From CAYLUN01 sp964386865 (lineage in GTDB: Bacteria > Verrucomicrobiota > Kiritimatiellia > RFP12 > UBA1067): 64,000 nucleotides of DNA. The position numbers and the translations under genes are program-made. Shown here piece after piece: positions 16,631-25,793 of the stretch. The stretch covers positions 1-64,000 of the forward strand of contig CAYLUN010000002.1 of assembly GCA_964386865.1 (NCBI GenBank). Reading direction: 5' to 3'. The notes under the pieces were generated by a model. It made no database searches, was not told the DNA's origin, and saw only the letters and a list, made by a program, of their open reading frames with translations. Position 1 is the stretch's first letter, and each line of letters opens with the position of its first letter.

Positions 16631-17965
16631 TTAGGTGGCTTGTTCGGTTTCGGTGGCGGTGGCGCCGAGGGAGCGGAGCCGGGGGGCGAAGTTGGGGAAC
16701 GACTCGTTGAGGATCTCCGCGTGGTGAACCGTGACGGGAGCTGGCGAGGCAAGCCCGGCGAGGGCGAGCGACATGGCGAGCCGATGGTCGCCGTGGGCCT
16801 CGCAGGAGCCGCCCTTGAGCGTGCCGCCGCGGATGGCGAAGCCGTCCTTGCGCTCGTCGATGTCGACGCCGAGCCGGCGCAGTTCGCCGCACATGACCGA
16901 GATGCGGTCGGTCTCCTTATAGCGCAGCTCTTCGGCGTCGCGCACCTCGGTGACCCCGTCGGCGAAGCAGGCGACAACCGCGAAGACGGGAAACTCGTCG
17001 ATCATTCGGACGACGGTGTCGCCGCAGACGCGCACGGCTTTGAGCGGCTCGGCTGCGAGGCGGATGTCGGCCACGGGCTCGCCGGCCACCGTGCGCGGGT
17101 TCTCGACGCGTATGGACGCGCCCATTTCGGCGAGCACGTCGAGAATGCCGGTGCGCGTGGGGTTGACGCCCACGTCGCGGATGAGGATGGCGGAGCCGGG
17201 CACGAGCGCGGCGGCCACGAGCAGAAAGGCGGCGGAGGAAATGTCGCCCGGCAACTCGAGCCGCAGAGGGGTGAGCGCCCGCGTGAGCGGCGCCACGCGC
17301 ACGGTGAGCGGCTCGGCCATGCAGATGTCAGCGCCCATGGCGGCGAGCATGCGCTCCGTGTGGTCGCGCGACGGGCCGGGCTCGCTGATCGTGGTGACGC
17401 CGTCAGCGGCGAGCGCGGCGAGGATGAGGCAGGACTTCACCTGGGCGCTGGCCACGTTCAGCGAGCAGTGGATGGCGCGGAGGCGCGTGGCCGCGTCGCG
17501 CGCGGCGAGCGTGAGCGGGGCGCAGCCGTTGGCGGACGTGGCCACGGGAACGCCCATGGAGCGGAGCGGGTCGGTGATGCGGTCCATCGGGCGCTTGCGC
17601 AGGCCCTCGGAGCCGTCGAGCGTGCAGGGCGTGCCGGCCGCCGCCAGCGCGCCGACCAGCATGCGGATGGTGGTGGCCGAGTTGCCGCAAAAAAGCGGAG
17701 CCGCTGGTGTCGCGAAGCCGCGCAGGCCCTTGCCCGCGACGGTCAGACGCGAGCCCTCTAGCTGCCACGCCACGCCGAGCGCGGTCAGTGAGCTGAGCAT
17801 GGCGTGGGTGACGCCCGAGACGAGAAAGCGATCGATGGTGCTCTCGCCCTCCGCGAGGGCTGCGAAAAGCGCGGCGCGGTGGGAGAGCGATTTGTCGCCG
17901 GGCAGGAGGATCTCGCCGCTCAACGGTCTGTCGGTGGAGACGCAAAGGTCAAGAACAGATTGCAT
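16631..17965 (-). CDS. aroA: 3-phosphoshikimate 1-carboxyvinyltransferase (EPSP synthase)
   Basis: 444 residues. The start at ATG 17965 gives MQSVLDLCVSTDRPLSGEIL, the normal beginning of the family; the open frame upstream is a shadow of the opposite gene. Signatures are LPGDKSLSHRAALFAALA with the PEP-binding Lys, GNSATTIRMLVGAL near residue 90 (GNAGTxxR equivalent), LRYKETDRI, and GDHRLAMSLALAGL near the C-terminus. The enzyme joins shikimate 3-phosphate and phosphoenolpyruvate in the sixth step of aromatic amino acid synthesis. No Shine-Dalgarno sequence is seen. No other aro gene is near. Confidence 0.96.
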   Translation of the reverse strand: MQSVLDLCVSTDRPLSGEILLPGDKSLSHRAALFAALAEGESTIDRFLVSGVTHAMLSSLTALGVAWQLEGSRLTVAGKGLRGFATPAAPLFCGNSATTIRMLVGALAAAGTPCTLDGSEGLRKRPMDRITDPLRSMGVPVATSANGCAPLTLAARDAATRLRAIHCSLNVASAQVKSCLILAALAADGVTTISEPGPSRDHTERMLAAMGADICMAEPLTVRVAPLTRALTPLRLELPGDISSAAFLLVAAALVPGSAILIRDVGVNPTRTGILDVLAEMGASIRVENPRTVAGEPVADIRLAAEPLKAVRVCGDTVVRMIDEFPVFAVVACFADGVTEVRDAEELRYKETDRISVMCGELRRLGVDIDERKDGFAIRGGTLKGGSCEAHGDHRLAMSLALAGLASPAPVTVHHAEILNESFPNFAPRLRSLGATATETEQAT

Positions 17966-17975
17966 GGCGATATTT

Positions 17976-18005
17976 TTAACACAAAGGCGCATAGACACGA
18001 AGGAG
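17976..18005 (+). repeat. 30-base dispersed repeat, copy upstream of aroA
   Basis: Direct-repeat partner of 16564-16593 (about 22 of 30 identical). It lies ten bases before the aroA start codon on that strand and upstream of the promoter of the gene that begins at 18110. Confidence 0.5.
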
Positions 18006-18034
18006 AAAATGAGGGGAGTTGGCAAGCTCCGCGC

Positions 18035-18064
18035 TTGATTGCGGACTGACCGTTGGGATACACT
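18035..18064 (+). promoter_or_regulatory. Putative promoter of the HzsA-like fusion gene
   Basis: TTGATT (18035-18040), 18 bases, then TACACT (18059-18064), followed by an AT-rich start region. The site lies in the 144-base divergent gap between aroA and the fusion gene. Confidence 0.45.
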
Positions 18065-18109
18065 ATATGTTTTCTGTTCTTCTTCGGCGAGGCTATGTTC
18101 GGAGGCACT

Positions 18110-21100
18110 ATGATCGGAAGCGGATTGCGGGCGGCTTGTGTTTGTTCGGCTCTGTCGGTTTTCAGCGTGTGCGCGGAGATGACGTTCTTCGCCCATGACG
18201 GCAAGTTGAGGACGGTTGCCACGATCGGCGAGGGCAAAGAGGTTGCAACCGGAACCGTCGGAAGCATCAATTCGATGGGGGAGAAGAAGTTCGGCGGCTC
18301 GTGGAACATTCAGTTCTCCGGCGTGATGAACGTTAAGACCGCCGGGAAACACGAGTTTAACCTGACCTCGGATGACGGGAGCGCGCTCTTTATCGACGGT
18401 CGTGCGGTGGTCATGAACGACGGACTGCACGGACATGTGACGATGACGGATGAGGCCGTGCTCACGGCCGGCCCGCACCAGGTCAACCTCCTCTATTTTA
18501 ACAACAACGGCGGACACGGCCTGAAGGCTGAGGTTAAGGCGCCGTCTGGACAGGTCGCGGACTTGGCTGCGGCGTGCGCCCCCAGCAGCAAGAAGCAGGA
18601 TTTGGCTGCCGTGAGCGCGGCGGCCGGCAAGAAGTCGAAGGTGTCCGCAGGGCAGCCGAAGGAGCAGGCGAAGCCGCAGTCCGAGTCGCCGAAGGCGCTG
18701 GTTCAGCTCTCCCCGCCCGAGGCGCTGGTTCGCTCGATCAAGTACATTCTCAAGACGAAGCCGCGCGAGTACAAGGGCGGGCGCGAGCACTTGAAGCAGG
18801 CGGAGCTGTTTGTGGAAACGATGCCCGCGATCCTTGAGAAGCTCGACGCCGGCGACGCGCAGGCCCTTCAGGCGCTCGACGCGTACAATGCGCTCAAGCA
18901 CAAAGCCTTGGTCGTAGACAACCCGTACATCGATTTCGACGAGACGCTGGTCGTGCTTTCGGACAGAGTCGCCACGAAGTCCAACTGGCTGGGAACGCAC
19001 GTGCTCTCGCCCAAGGGCTACAAGAACAAGATCGCGCGGTTCAACCTCCGGACCGGGCAGGTGACGGACGTCTATGTGCCGGCGGACGGATCGTATGTGG
19101 GCGAGCTGGACGTGCACTATGACGGCCGGAAGCTGCTCTTCACGTCCACGGACTCGAACAAAGTTTTTCAGGTGATGGAGGTCGGCTTTGACGGAGCCAA
19201 CCCGCGCACCGTATCGACGATCGTCGGGGAGTATGTCCACAACTATGGGGGCGTTTATCTGCCCGACGACAAGGTGATCTTCAGCTCAACCGCCCCGATG
19301 ATCGGCGTGCCGTGCATCAGCGGCTCGCGCACGGTCCCCAACCTTTACGTGATGGGTCCGAACGGCGAAAACACGCGGCAGCTGACGTTCGAGCAAGACG
19401 CGGACTGGTATCCGACCGTGCTGGCAGACGGCAAGATCATGTACCTGCGGTGGGAGTACACCGACATCATGCACTACTACTCCCGCATCATGATGACCAT
19501 GAACCCCGACGGCACCAACCAGCGCTCCGTCTACGGCTCGCAGAGCCTCTGGCCGAACGCGATGTTCTATGCCCGGCCTCTGCCCGGCGAGCCGGGCAAG
19601 TTCGTGGCGGTCGTCTCCGGTCACCACGGCGTGGCCGGCACCGGCAAGCTGACGGTTTTCGACACCAACAAGGGGTATGCCCACGCCGACGGCGTGGTGC
19701 AGCATATTCCCGGCTACGGCAAGCAGGTGACGCACGTCACGGTTGACCAGCTCTATCCAACCGTGAAAAAGGAGCTGCTGACACAGTTTCCCGATTTGCA
19801 GGCCGTCGTGACCAAGCTGATTCAGGAGAACATGCCGGAGTCCGCGCAGCAGGGCAAAGACTACCACGAGCTGAACAACGACTTCTTCAACAAGTGCTAT
19901 CCCCGCTTGCGCGACACGTATCCCGAGATGGCGCTGGATTTGGACCAGCTGGTGAACGGGGTCTATCCGCAGTGCCTCCAGCCCTATCCGATCAGCGCGC
20001 AGTACTACCTGACGGTCGCTCAGGCAACGCCCCAGAGCCCGATGCGGCTCTATCTGGTCGACACGTTTGACAATTTCGTTCCGGTTCAGCCCGCCAGCTT
20101 GGGCGAATACCGGTACATGGTTGAGCCCTATCCGCTGCGGAAGCGCGTGAGGCCTCCCGCGATTCCGGAGCGCGTCAACCTGCAAGATAAGACGGCGGTC
20201 TGCTACATTCAGAACGTCTATCGCGGGCCCGGCCTCAAGGGCGTCCCCGTCGGGACGGTCGACGCCCTGCGCGTGTTCACCTACGCCTACGGGTACTACA
20301 ACACGGGCAACCACCACCACATCGGCATCGAGAGCGGCTGGGACGTCAAGCGGATGCTGGGGACGGTGAAGGTCGAGAAGGACGGCTCCGCCATGTTCCG
20401 GATCCCGGCGAACACGACGATTTCCATCCAGCCCCTGGACAAAGAGGGCCGCGCGCTGCAGCTCTTCCGCAGCTGGCTGGTCGCCATGCCCGGCGAGGAG
20501 CTTTCCTGCATCGGCTGCCACGAGCCGCCGACCGAGCCGCCCGTGACGAGCAAGACCGCCGCGTCTGGCAAAGCGCCGCAGGCCATCAAGCCGTACCGCT
20601 CGCGCGTCGAGGGCTTTGCGTTCGACACCGAGGTGCAGCCGATTTTGGACGCCTACTGCGTGCGCTGCCATGACGGGAGCGACGCCAAGAAGCCCGACTT
20701 CAAAAACAAGGCGCTGCTCGACACGAAGAAGGTCGAGGAGCACTACGGCAACGCCTACCACGCCTTCCACAAGTACTTCCGCCGGCCGGGCCCGGAAAGC
20801 AACGGCATCATGGGCATGCCGTACGAGTACCACGCGTCGACCTCCGAAGGCGTCCAGCTGCTGGAGAAGGGGCACCACGGCGTCAAGCTTGACGACGACT
20901 CCTGGCGGCGGCTCTACACGTGGGTCGATCTGAACGTGCCCTACTACGGGAGCTGGACCTCGGTCTACGCCATCGACGAGAAGAAGGAGTCGTGGACCAC
21001 GAACATCGCCGCGCATGCGGCGAGCCTGCGGGCCAAGTACGCCGGCGTCGAGTCCAACTGGGAGTATACCCCCTCGCAGCCCTACCCCGTCGCGGTGACG

Positions 21101-22042
21101 AAGGAGAAGGCCGAGGAGCGGCAGGCTCCGGTCGCGGCTTCCGCTGCGAACTGGCCGCTTACGGCCGAGGCCGCCAAACAGCTGCAGAAGCAGGCGGGCG
21201 GCGAGCAGAAGCGGGTGGTTGACCTCGGGGGCGGCTTGAGCGTCACGCTGGTGCGCATCCCCGCGGGCGAGTTCGTGATGGGCAGCGACGACGAGACGGC
21301 GCTGGAGCAGCCCCGCCACCGCGTGAAGATCGAGAAGCCGTTCTGGATCTCCGAGAGCGAGATCAACAACGCGGCCTTCTTCGCCTTCAAGCCCGACCAC
21401 AACGCCAGCGTCTTTGACCAGCAGTGGAAGGACCACGTGCGACTGGGGTACTACGCGAACTACGTCGAGCAGCCGGCGGTGCGCATGAGCTGGAACGACG
21501 CCGACGCGTTCTGCGCCTGGCTCGGCAAGAAGGCGGGCCTGAAGGTGCGGCTGCCCTCCGAGGCCCAGTGGGAGTGGGCGTGCCGGGCAGGCAGCGAGGC
21601 GGCGATGTCGTTCGGCTCCGTTGGGTCGGACTTCAGCCCCTACGCCAACCTGGCGGACAAGTCGATCGAGAAGTTCGCGGTGAGCGGCGTGAACCCGGTC
21701 TTCAACAAAGGCCTGGTCGGAAACCGGGTCTTCGATTTTGTGCCGCGCATCGACGCGTTCGACGACAAGCAGTTTCTGGTGACGGGGACGAAGCAGTACC
21801 AGCCCAACGCGTGGGGGCTGTACGACATGCACGGCAACGTCGCCGAGTGGACGCGCAGCGATTATGCGCGCTACCCGTACGCGGCAGCCAAGAGCGACTC
21901 CCAGAGCCCGACCGAGAAAAAGGCCGTCCGCGGCGGCTCGTTCTTCGACCGGCCTTATCGCGCGACCGCCAGCTACCGTCTGGGCTACGTCCCCTGGCAG
22001 GGCGTGTTCAACGTCGGATTCCGCGTCGTCGTGGAGGAGTAG
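18110..22042 (+). CDS. Exported PA14 / hydrazine-synthase-alpha-like / cytochrome c / FGE-like fusion protein
   Basis: 1310 residues from ATG 18110 (GGAGG four bases upstream; ATGs at 18095 and further up are less well supported). After a signal peptide come a PA14-like domain (about residues 22-150, with SDDGSALFIDG), an Ala/Lys/Ser linker, and a large beta-propeller-like region (about 200-730) resembling the middle part of hydrazine synthase alpha (HNYGGVYLPDDKVIFSS, YPTVLADGKIMYLRWEYTD). Two haem c sites follow: CIGCH (800-804) and CVRCH (850-854). Residues about 1040-1310 are an FGE/SUMF1-type domain (IPAGEFVMGSDDE, LPSEAQWEWACRAG, GLYDMHGNVAEW, VRGGSFFD). The two catalytic cysteines of true FGE, expected shortly after RGGSF, are missing. 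Hydrazine synthesis is not implied, as HZS beta and gamma are absent. Probably a periplasmic or surface redox protein of unknown substrate. Confidence 0.85.
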   Translation: MIGSGLRAACVCSALSVFSVCAEMTFFAHDGKLRTVATIGEGKEVATGTVGSINSMGEKKFGGSWNIQFSGVMNVKTAGKHEFNLTSDDGSALFIDGRAVVMNDGLHGHVTMTDEAVLTAGPHQVNLLYFNNNGGHGLKAEVKAPSGQVADLAAACAPSSKKQDLAAVSAAAGKKSKVSAGQPKEQAKPQSESPKALVQLSPPEALVRSIKYILKTKPREYKGGREHLKQAELFVETMPAILEKLDAGDAQALQALDAYNALKHKALVVDNPYIDFDETLVVLSDRVATKSNWLGTHVLSPKGYKNKIARFNLRTGQVTDVYVPADGSYVGELDVHYDGRKLLFTSTDSNKVFQVMEVGFDGANPRTVSTIVGEYVHNYGGVYLPDDKVIFSSTAPMIGVPCISGSRTVPNLYVMGPNGENTRQLTFEQDADWYPTVLADGKIMYLRWEYTDIMHYYSRIMMTMNPDGTNQRSVYGSQSLWPNAMFYARPLPGEPGKFVAVVSGHHGVAGTGKLTVFDTNKGYAHADGVVQHIPGYGKQVTHVTVDQLYPTVKKELLTQFPDLQAVVTKLIQENMPESAQQGKDYHELNNDFFNKCYPRLRDTYPEMALDLDQLVNGVYPQCLQPYPISAQYYLTVAQATPQSPMRLYLVDTFDNFVPVQPASLGEYRYMVEPYPLRKRVRPPAIPERVNLQDKTAVCYIQNVYRGPGLKGVPVGTVDALRVFTYAYGYYNTGNHHHIGIESGWDVKRMLGTVKVEKDGSAMFRIPANTTISIQPLDKEGRALQLFRSWLVAMPGEELSCIGCHEPPTEPPVTSKTAASGKAPQAIKPYRSRVEGFAFDTEVQPILDAYCVRCHDGSDAKKPDFKNKALLDTKKVEEHYGNAYHAFHKYFRRPGPESNGIMGMPYEYHASTSEGVQLLEKGHHGVKLDDDSWRRLYTWVDLNVPYYGSWTSVYAIDEKKESWTTNIAAHAASLRAKYAGVESNWEYTPSQPYPVAVTKEKAEERQAPVAASAANWPLTAEAAKQLQKQAGGEQKRVVDLGGGLSVTLVRIPAGEFVMGSDDETALEQPRHRVKIEKPFWISESEINNAAFFAFKPDHNASVFDQQWKDHVRLGYYANYVEQPAVRMSWNDADAFCAWLGKKAGLKVRLPSEAQWEWACRAGSEAAMSFGSVGSDFSPYANLADKSIEKFAVSGVNPVFNKGLVGNRVFDFVPRIDAFDDKQFLVTGTKQYQPNAWGLYDMHGNVAEWTRSDYARYPYAAAKSDSQSPTEKKAVRGGSFFDRPYRATASYRLGYVPWQGVFNVGFRVVVEE

Positions 22043-22112
22043 TCGAACGCGGACTGAGACAAACGTGAAGCGAGTAGCCAAAGACTGTCAGAGGCGTCTT
22101 TCCTCTCTGGGG

Positions 22113-22196
22113 GCAAAGACACTCCTGTCCCAGAAGGTGTGGGCCTTGGGTGCATGGACGCTCTTGTCCTTGCGGCAGAGACAGGCGTGTCCCTGC
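22113..22196. repeat. Three copies of a 21-base motif before the dihaem protein gene
   Basis: Copies lie at 22113-22133 (+), 22152-22172 (+) and 22176-22196 (-), with consensus GCANRGACRCKCYTGTCYYWG. Each has a GACA..TGTC-type palindromic core. The second and third match the first at about 15-16 of 21 positions. They fill most of the 188-base gap and end 34 bases before the start codon at 22231, so they could be regulator sites, an mRNA structure or a REP-like element. Confidence 0.55.
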
Positions 22197-22230
22197 TCCC
22201 AGTGGCCCCATGGGAATGGGCAAGGGCGGA

Positions 22231-24063
22231 ATGAGCACGTTTAGCAACAATGGACGGTTCGTCGTGTGCCTGCTTGGGATCATGTTGGCGGGCGTCGTTT
22301 CGGCGGGCGCTGCCGAGAGCTACCTGTCGCCGTCGTCGCTTGCGGCGAGCCGGGACGGCAAGACGCTTTACGTCGCCTGCGAAACCGCCGAGGCTGTTCA
22401 GGTTTTCGACACGGTCGCGGAGAAGGTCACCGCCCGCTTCCCGGTCGCGAAGGTCTCCGAACTGGCCCTGTCGCCCGACCAGGGTCGGCTCTACGCCACG
22501 GCCGGCGGGTTCGACGGCAAGGTGTACGAGCTTGACGCCACGAGCGGCAAGGTGTTGCGCAGCCTGCCGGCCGGGCACACGCCGGTGGCGCCCGTGGTCA
22601 GCGCCGACGGCAAGACGCTCTATTACTGCAACCGGTTCTCCCGCGCCGACCAGCCGGACGTGCATGCCGTGGATCTGGCCACGGGCACGGTCACATGTTC
22701 CGCCAAGGCGATCCGCGAGCCGGTCACGATGCGGCTCTCGAAAGACGGGAGCGCCCTGTGGGTGGTCAACCATCTGCCCCTGATGGCGGCGAACCTCAAG
22801 CACGTGTTCACCTCGCTCGGCGTCTACCGGAGCGCGACGCTGGAGAAACTGGCGACTCTGGATCTGCCGGCCGGCTCGTTTGCGGTGCGTGACTCCGCTA
22901 TGAGCGCGGATGGCAAGCACTTCTTTGTGGCGCACACAATCGGCCGGTTCACGGTGCCGACCACGCATCTGGATCGAGGCTGGATTAACACCAGCGCCGT
23001 CTCGATTTTCGATGTGGCCGGCCGCACGTACGTGAACACCGTGCTCTTGGACGACACCATGAAAGGGGCGGCCAACCCGTGGGGCATCGCTGTCGCAGGG
23101 TCTGACGACTGGCTGTGTGTGAACGCCTCGGGCACGCATGAGCTGATCGTGATCAATTTGAAGGAGATGACCAAGCGTCTGGCCGCGGTCAAGAACCCGC
23201 TCGAGGTCGTGAACGACCTGGCCTTTCTGTACGGCGCCAAGACCCGCGTGCCGCTCGAAGGGCAGGGCGCGCGTGCGCTGGCGGTGGCTGGCGGCAAGGT
23301 TTACAGCGCGATGCGGTTCTCGGACAGCCTCAACGTGGTCGAGCTGTGGGACGACGGCCCCGGCGCCGCGGTCGGGCTTGCGCTCGGCGTGCCGAAGTCG
23401 GCCGATCCGGCTCGGTCGGGCGAAATGGCGTTCAATGACGCGTCGTGCTGCTACCAGCAGTGGCAGAGCTGCGCCAGCTGCCACCCCGACACCCGGTCCG
23501 ACGGGACGAACTGGGACCTGATGAACGACGGGATCGGCAACCCGAAGCAGTCCCGCAGCATGCTCTACACGCACAAGACCTCGCCGGTCATGATCACGGG
23601 CATCCGGGCCTCGGCTGAGATCGCCGTGGTCAAGGGGTTCACGATGATTCAGTTCCACGAGGTGACCGAAGAGCGGGTCGAAGCGGTGAATGCGTACCTG
23701 AAGTCGCTCACGCCCGTTCCGAGCCCGTATCTCGCGCCCGATGGGAAGCTGACGCCGTCCGCCCTGCGCGGCAAGGCCATTTTCGAGGGCCAGGCGGAGT
23801 GCGCCCGCTGCCACACGCCGCCGTATTACGGAGACAAGAAGAAGTACGTGTTTGGGCTGGGCTCCGACAGCGAGCGGGATCGCGAATTCGCGACGCCCAT
23901 CCTGATCGAAGTCTGGCGCACGGCTCCCTATATGTACGACGGCCGCGCGGTGACCATGAAAGAGGTCATCACGACCGACAACGCGAACAACAAGCACGGC
24001 AACACCAAGGGCCTGACCCCGAAAGAGGTCGACGACCTGGCCGCCTACGTGAACTCGCTGTAG
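22231..24063 (+). CDS. Exported beta-propeller protein with two haem c sites (MauG/cytochrome-peroxidase-like C-terminus)
   Basis: 610 residues with a signal peptide (FVVCLLGIMLAGVVSAGAAE). Residues about 30-390 are YncE-like propeller repeats (SRDGKTLYVACETAEAVQVFD; SADGKTLYYCN). The C-terminal part carries two CXXCH haem c sites, CASCH (414-418) and CARCH (524-528), arranged as in dihaem MauG/cytochrome c peroxidase-type proteins, with the late LTPKEVDDLAAYVNSL helix common in cytochrome c domains. It follows the HzsA-like fusion gene by 188 bases on the same strand; both combine propellers with two haem c sites, so they may act together in a periplasmic oxidation. The start at 22231 is chosen for the signal peptide; the upstream ATG at 22210 has no ribosome site. 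Confidence 0.85.
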   Translation: MSTFSNNGRFVVCLLGIMLAGVVSAGAAESYLSPSSLAASRDGKTLYVACETAEAVQVFDTVAEKVTARFPVAKVSELALSPDQGRLYATAGGFDGKVYELDATSGKVLRSLPAGHTPVAPVVSADGKTLYYCNRFSRADQPDVHAVDLATGTVTCSAKAIREPVTMRLSKDGSALWVVNHLPLMAANLKHVFTSLGVYRSATLEKLATLDLPAGSFAVRDSAMSADGKHFFVAHTIGRFTVPTTHLDRGWINTSAVSIFDVAGRTYVNTVLLDDTMKGAANPWGIAVAGSDDWLCVNASGTHELIVINLKEMTKRLAAVKNPLEVVNDLAFLYGAKTRVPLEGQGARALAVAGGKVYSAMRFSDSLNVVELWDDGPGAAVGLALGVPKSADPARSGEMAFNDASCCYQQWQSCASCHPDTRSDGTNWDLMNDGIGNPKQSRSMLYTHKTSPVMITGIRASAEIAVVKGFTMIQFHEVTEERVEAVNAYLKSLTPVPSPYLAPDGKLTPSALRGKAIFEGQAECARCHTPPYYGDKKKYVFGLGSDSERDREFATPILIEVWRTAPYMYDGRAVTMKEVITTDNANNKHGNTKGLTPKEVDDLAAYVNSL

Positions 24064-24164
24064 GGCGGCGGGCGGGGGCGCCCGTGCGCCCGGTCGCTCC
24101 GCAAACGATACGCGCTAGACTCGAAACTCGCGACCCCCCGTCACAAACCGACTGCCGTTTTCGG

Positions 24165-24194
24165 TTGTGCGGGACGGCGGTCTGCGGTTAAGAT
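24165..24194 (+). promoter_or_regulatory. Putative promoter of the xylulokinase gene
   Basis: TTGTGC (24165-24170), 18 bases, TAAGAT (24189-24194). The same -10 hexamer TAAGAT with an 18-base spacer precedes the sensor kinase gene. Confidence 0.5.
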
Positions 24195-24257
24195 AGCGTC
24201 AAACTTACAGCGCGCCGCCGGACGTGGCGGGCACGAAACAACGAGCGAGGTGTCGGT

Positions 24258-25793
24258 ATGGCTTACTATTTGGGAATCGACAGCAGCACGCAGAGCCTGA
24301 AGGGGCTGGTGATTGACCCTGCTGAGGGCAAGGTCGTTGCAAGCGCGAGTGTCAACTTCAAGGCGGACCTGCCGCAGTACGGCTGCCCGGACGGCGTGCT
24401 GGCAAACCCCGACCCGCTGGTCAAGCACGCCGACCCGCTCCTGTGGCTGGCGGCGCTCGACCTGATGCTGGCGCGCCTGCGGGCGTCGGGCGTGGCGATG
24501 GAGCGGATCGCGGCCATCGGCGGCGACGGCCAGCAGCACGGCTCGGTCTATCTCAACGGCCGCTTGGCCGACGCGCTCGCGGGCCTGAAGCCCGAGGCGT
24601 CTCTGCCGGAGCAACTCGCCGTGGCGCTGGCGCGGCCCACGAGCCCGATCTGGATGGACAGCTCGACGTCGGCGGAGTGCCGCGAGCTGGACGCGGCGTT
24701 TGGGGCGCGCCTGCAGGCGGACACCGGGTCGCCCGCCATCGAGCGCTTCACCGGGCCGCAGATCCGCAAGTTCGCGAAGGCGGATCCGGCGCGCTACGCG
24801 GCCACGGACCGCGTGCACCTCGTGAGCTCGTTCCTCTGCTCGGTGCTGATCGGCAGGGACGCGCCTATCGACTCCGGCGATGGCGCGGGCATGAACCTGC
24901 TGAATCTGCGCACGATGGCGTGGGATCCCGCGATCACCGAGTTCACCGCGCCGGGCCTGCTCGCGAAGCTGCCGAAGATCGGCCGCGGCGTGGCCGGCGG
25001 CCTGCATCCCTACTTCGCAAAGTATGGCCTGAAGGCGGGTATCCCGGTGGCGGTGTGGACGGGCGACAACCCGGCGAGCCTCGTGGGCACGGGCGCGTGG
25101 GGCGCGGGCGTGGCGGTGGTGAGCCTCGGCACGAGCGACACCTTCTTCGCGGCGCTGGACGCGTTCCGCACCGATCCCGAAGGGTGCGGTCACGTGTTCG
25201 GCAATCCGGCGGGCGGCTGCATGAGTCTCGCCTGCTTCAAGAACGGCTCGCTGGCGCGCGACCGCGTGCGGCGCGAGGCGGGCGCGGAGTGGGCGTTCTT
25301 TGACCAGGCCGCGTTCGAGCTGACCCCCGCGGGCAACGGGGGGCGGCTGGCGCTGCCGTGGTTCGAGGCGGAAATCACGCCGCCGGTGCTGGTGCCCGGC
25401 CTGCGCGCGAACTTCGACTTCGCGGCGGCCGCGCCCGAGGTCCGCATCCGCGCGGCGGTCGAGGGCCAGGCGCTGGCGCTGCGCAGCCACGCGCTGTGGA
25501 TCGGCACGTTCGGCACGCTCCGCGTCACGGGCGGGGCGTCCAAGAGCCCCGGCATCCGCCAGACGCTGGCAGACGTGTTCCAGGCGCGGGTCGAGAGCAT
25601 CGCGGTCGCGGACAGCGCCGCGCTGGGCGGCGCGATGCTGGCCGCGCATGCGGACGGCGTGCCGCTGGGCCAGATGACCGAGGCATTCTCGCCGGTCACG
25701 GCGGTGTGCGAGCCGCGCGCGGCGAACGCGGCTGTGTACGACAAGCTGCTGCCTGCGGTGCGCGCGCTCGAGAAAACCGCGCCAGTCGGTTGA
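24258..25793 (+). CDS. xylB: Xylulokinase of the FGGY family (eukaryote-like XYLB type)
   Basis: 511 residues, full FGGY length. The N-terminal phosphate loop is YLGIDSSTQSLKGLVID; then IGGDGQQHGSVYLNG, PIWMDSSTSAECREL and WTGDNPASLVG / VVSLGTSDTFFA. The MDSST and DNPASL segments resemble the animal/plant-type xylulose kinases more than E. coli XylB. The enzyme phosphorylates D-xylulose for the pentose phosphate pathway. GAGGTG lies five bases before the ATG. Its position before the glycan-degradation locus suggests that xylose or a xylulose-forming sugar is one of the products used. Other FGGY substrates cannot be excluded. Confidence 0.85.
   Translation: MAYYLGIDSSTQSLKGLVIDPAEGKVVASASVNFKADLPQYGCPDGVLANPDPLVKHADPLLWLAALDLMLARLRASGVAMERIAAIGGDGQQHGSVYLNGRLADALAGLKPEASLPEQLAVALARPTSPIWMDSSTSAECRELDAAFGARLQADTGSPAIERFTGPQIRKFAKADPARYAATDRVHLVSSFLCSVLIGRDAPIDSGDGAGMNLLNLRTMAWDPAITEFTAPGLLAKLPKIGRGVAGGLHPYFAKYGLKAGIPVAVWTGDNPASLVGTGAWGAGVAVVSLGTSDTFFAALDAFRTDPEGCGHVFGNPAGGCMSLACFKNGSLARDRVRREAGAEWAFFDQAAFELTPAGNGGRLALPWFEAEITPPVLVPGLRANFDFAAAAPEVRIRAAVEGQALALRSHALWIGTFGTLRVTGGASKSPGIRQTLADVFQARVESIAVADSAALGGAMLAAHADGVPLGQMTEAFSPVTAVCEPRAANAAVYDKLLPAVRALEKTAPVG

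Noticed and set aside
17966..19240. N-terminal extension of aroA by 425 codons
   Set aside because: The extension is antisense to the HzsA-like fusion gene, and the normal EPSP synthase start is at 17965.
18110..22042. Hydrazine synthase (anammox) assignment
   Set aside because: Only the alpha-like middle region is present, in a different domain order, with no beta or gamma subunits and no anammox genes nearby.
21240..22042. FGE-like domain as the maturase of the sulfatases
   Set aside because: The catalytic cysteines after VRGGSF are absent, and the protein is an exported multidomain fusion.
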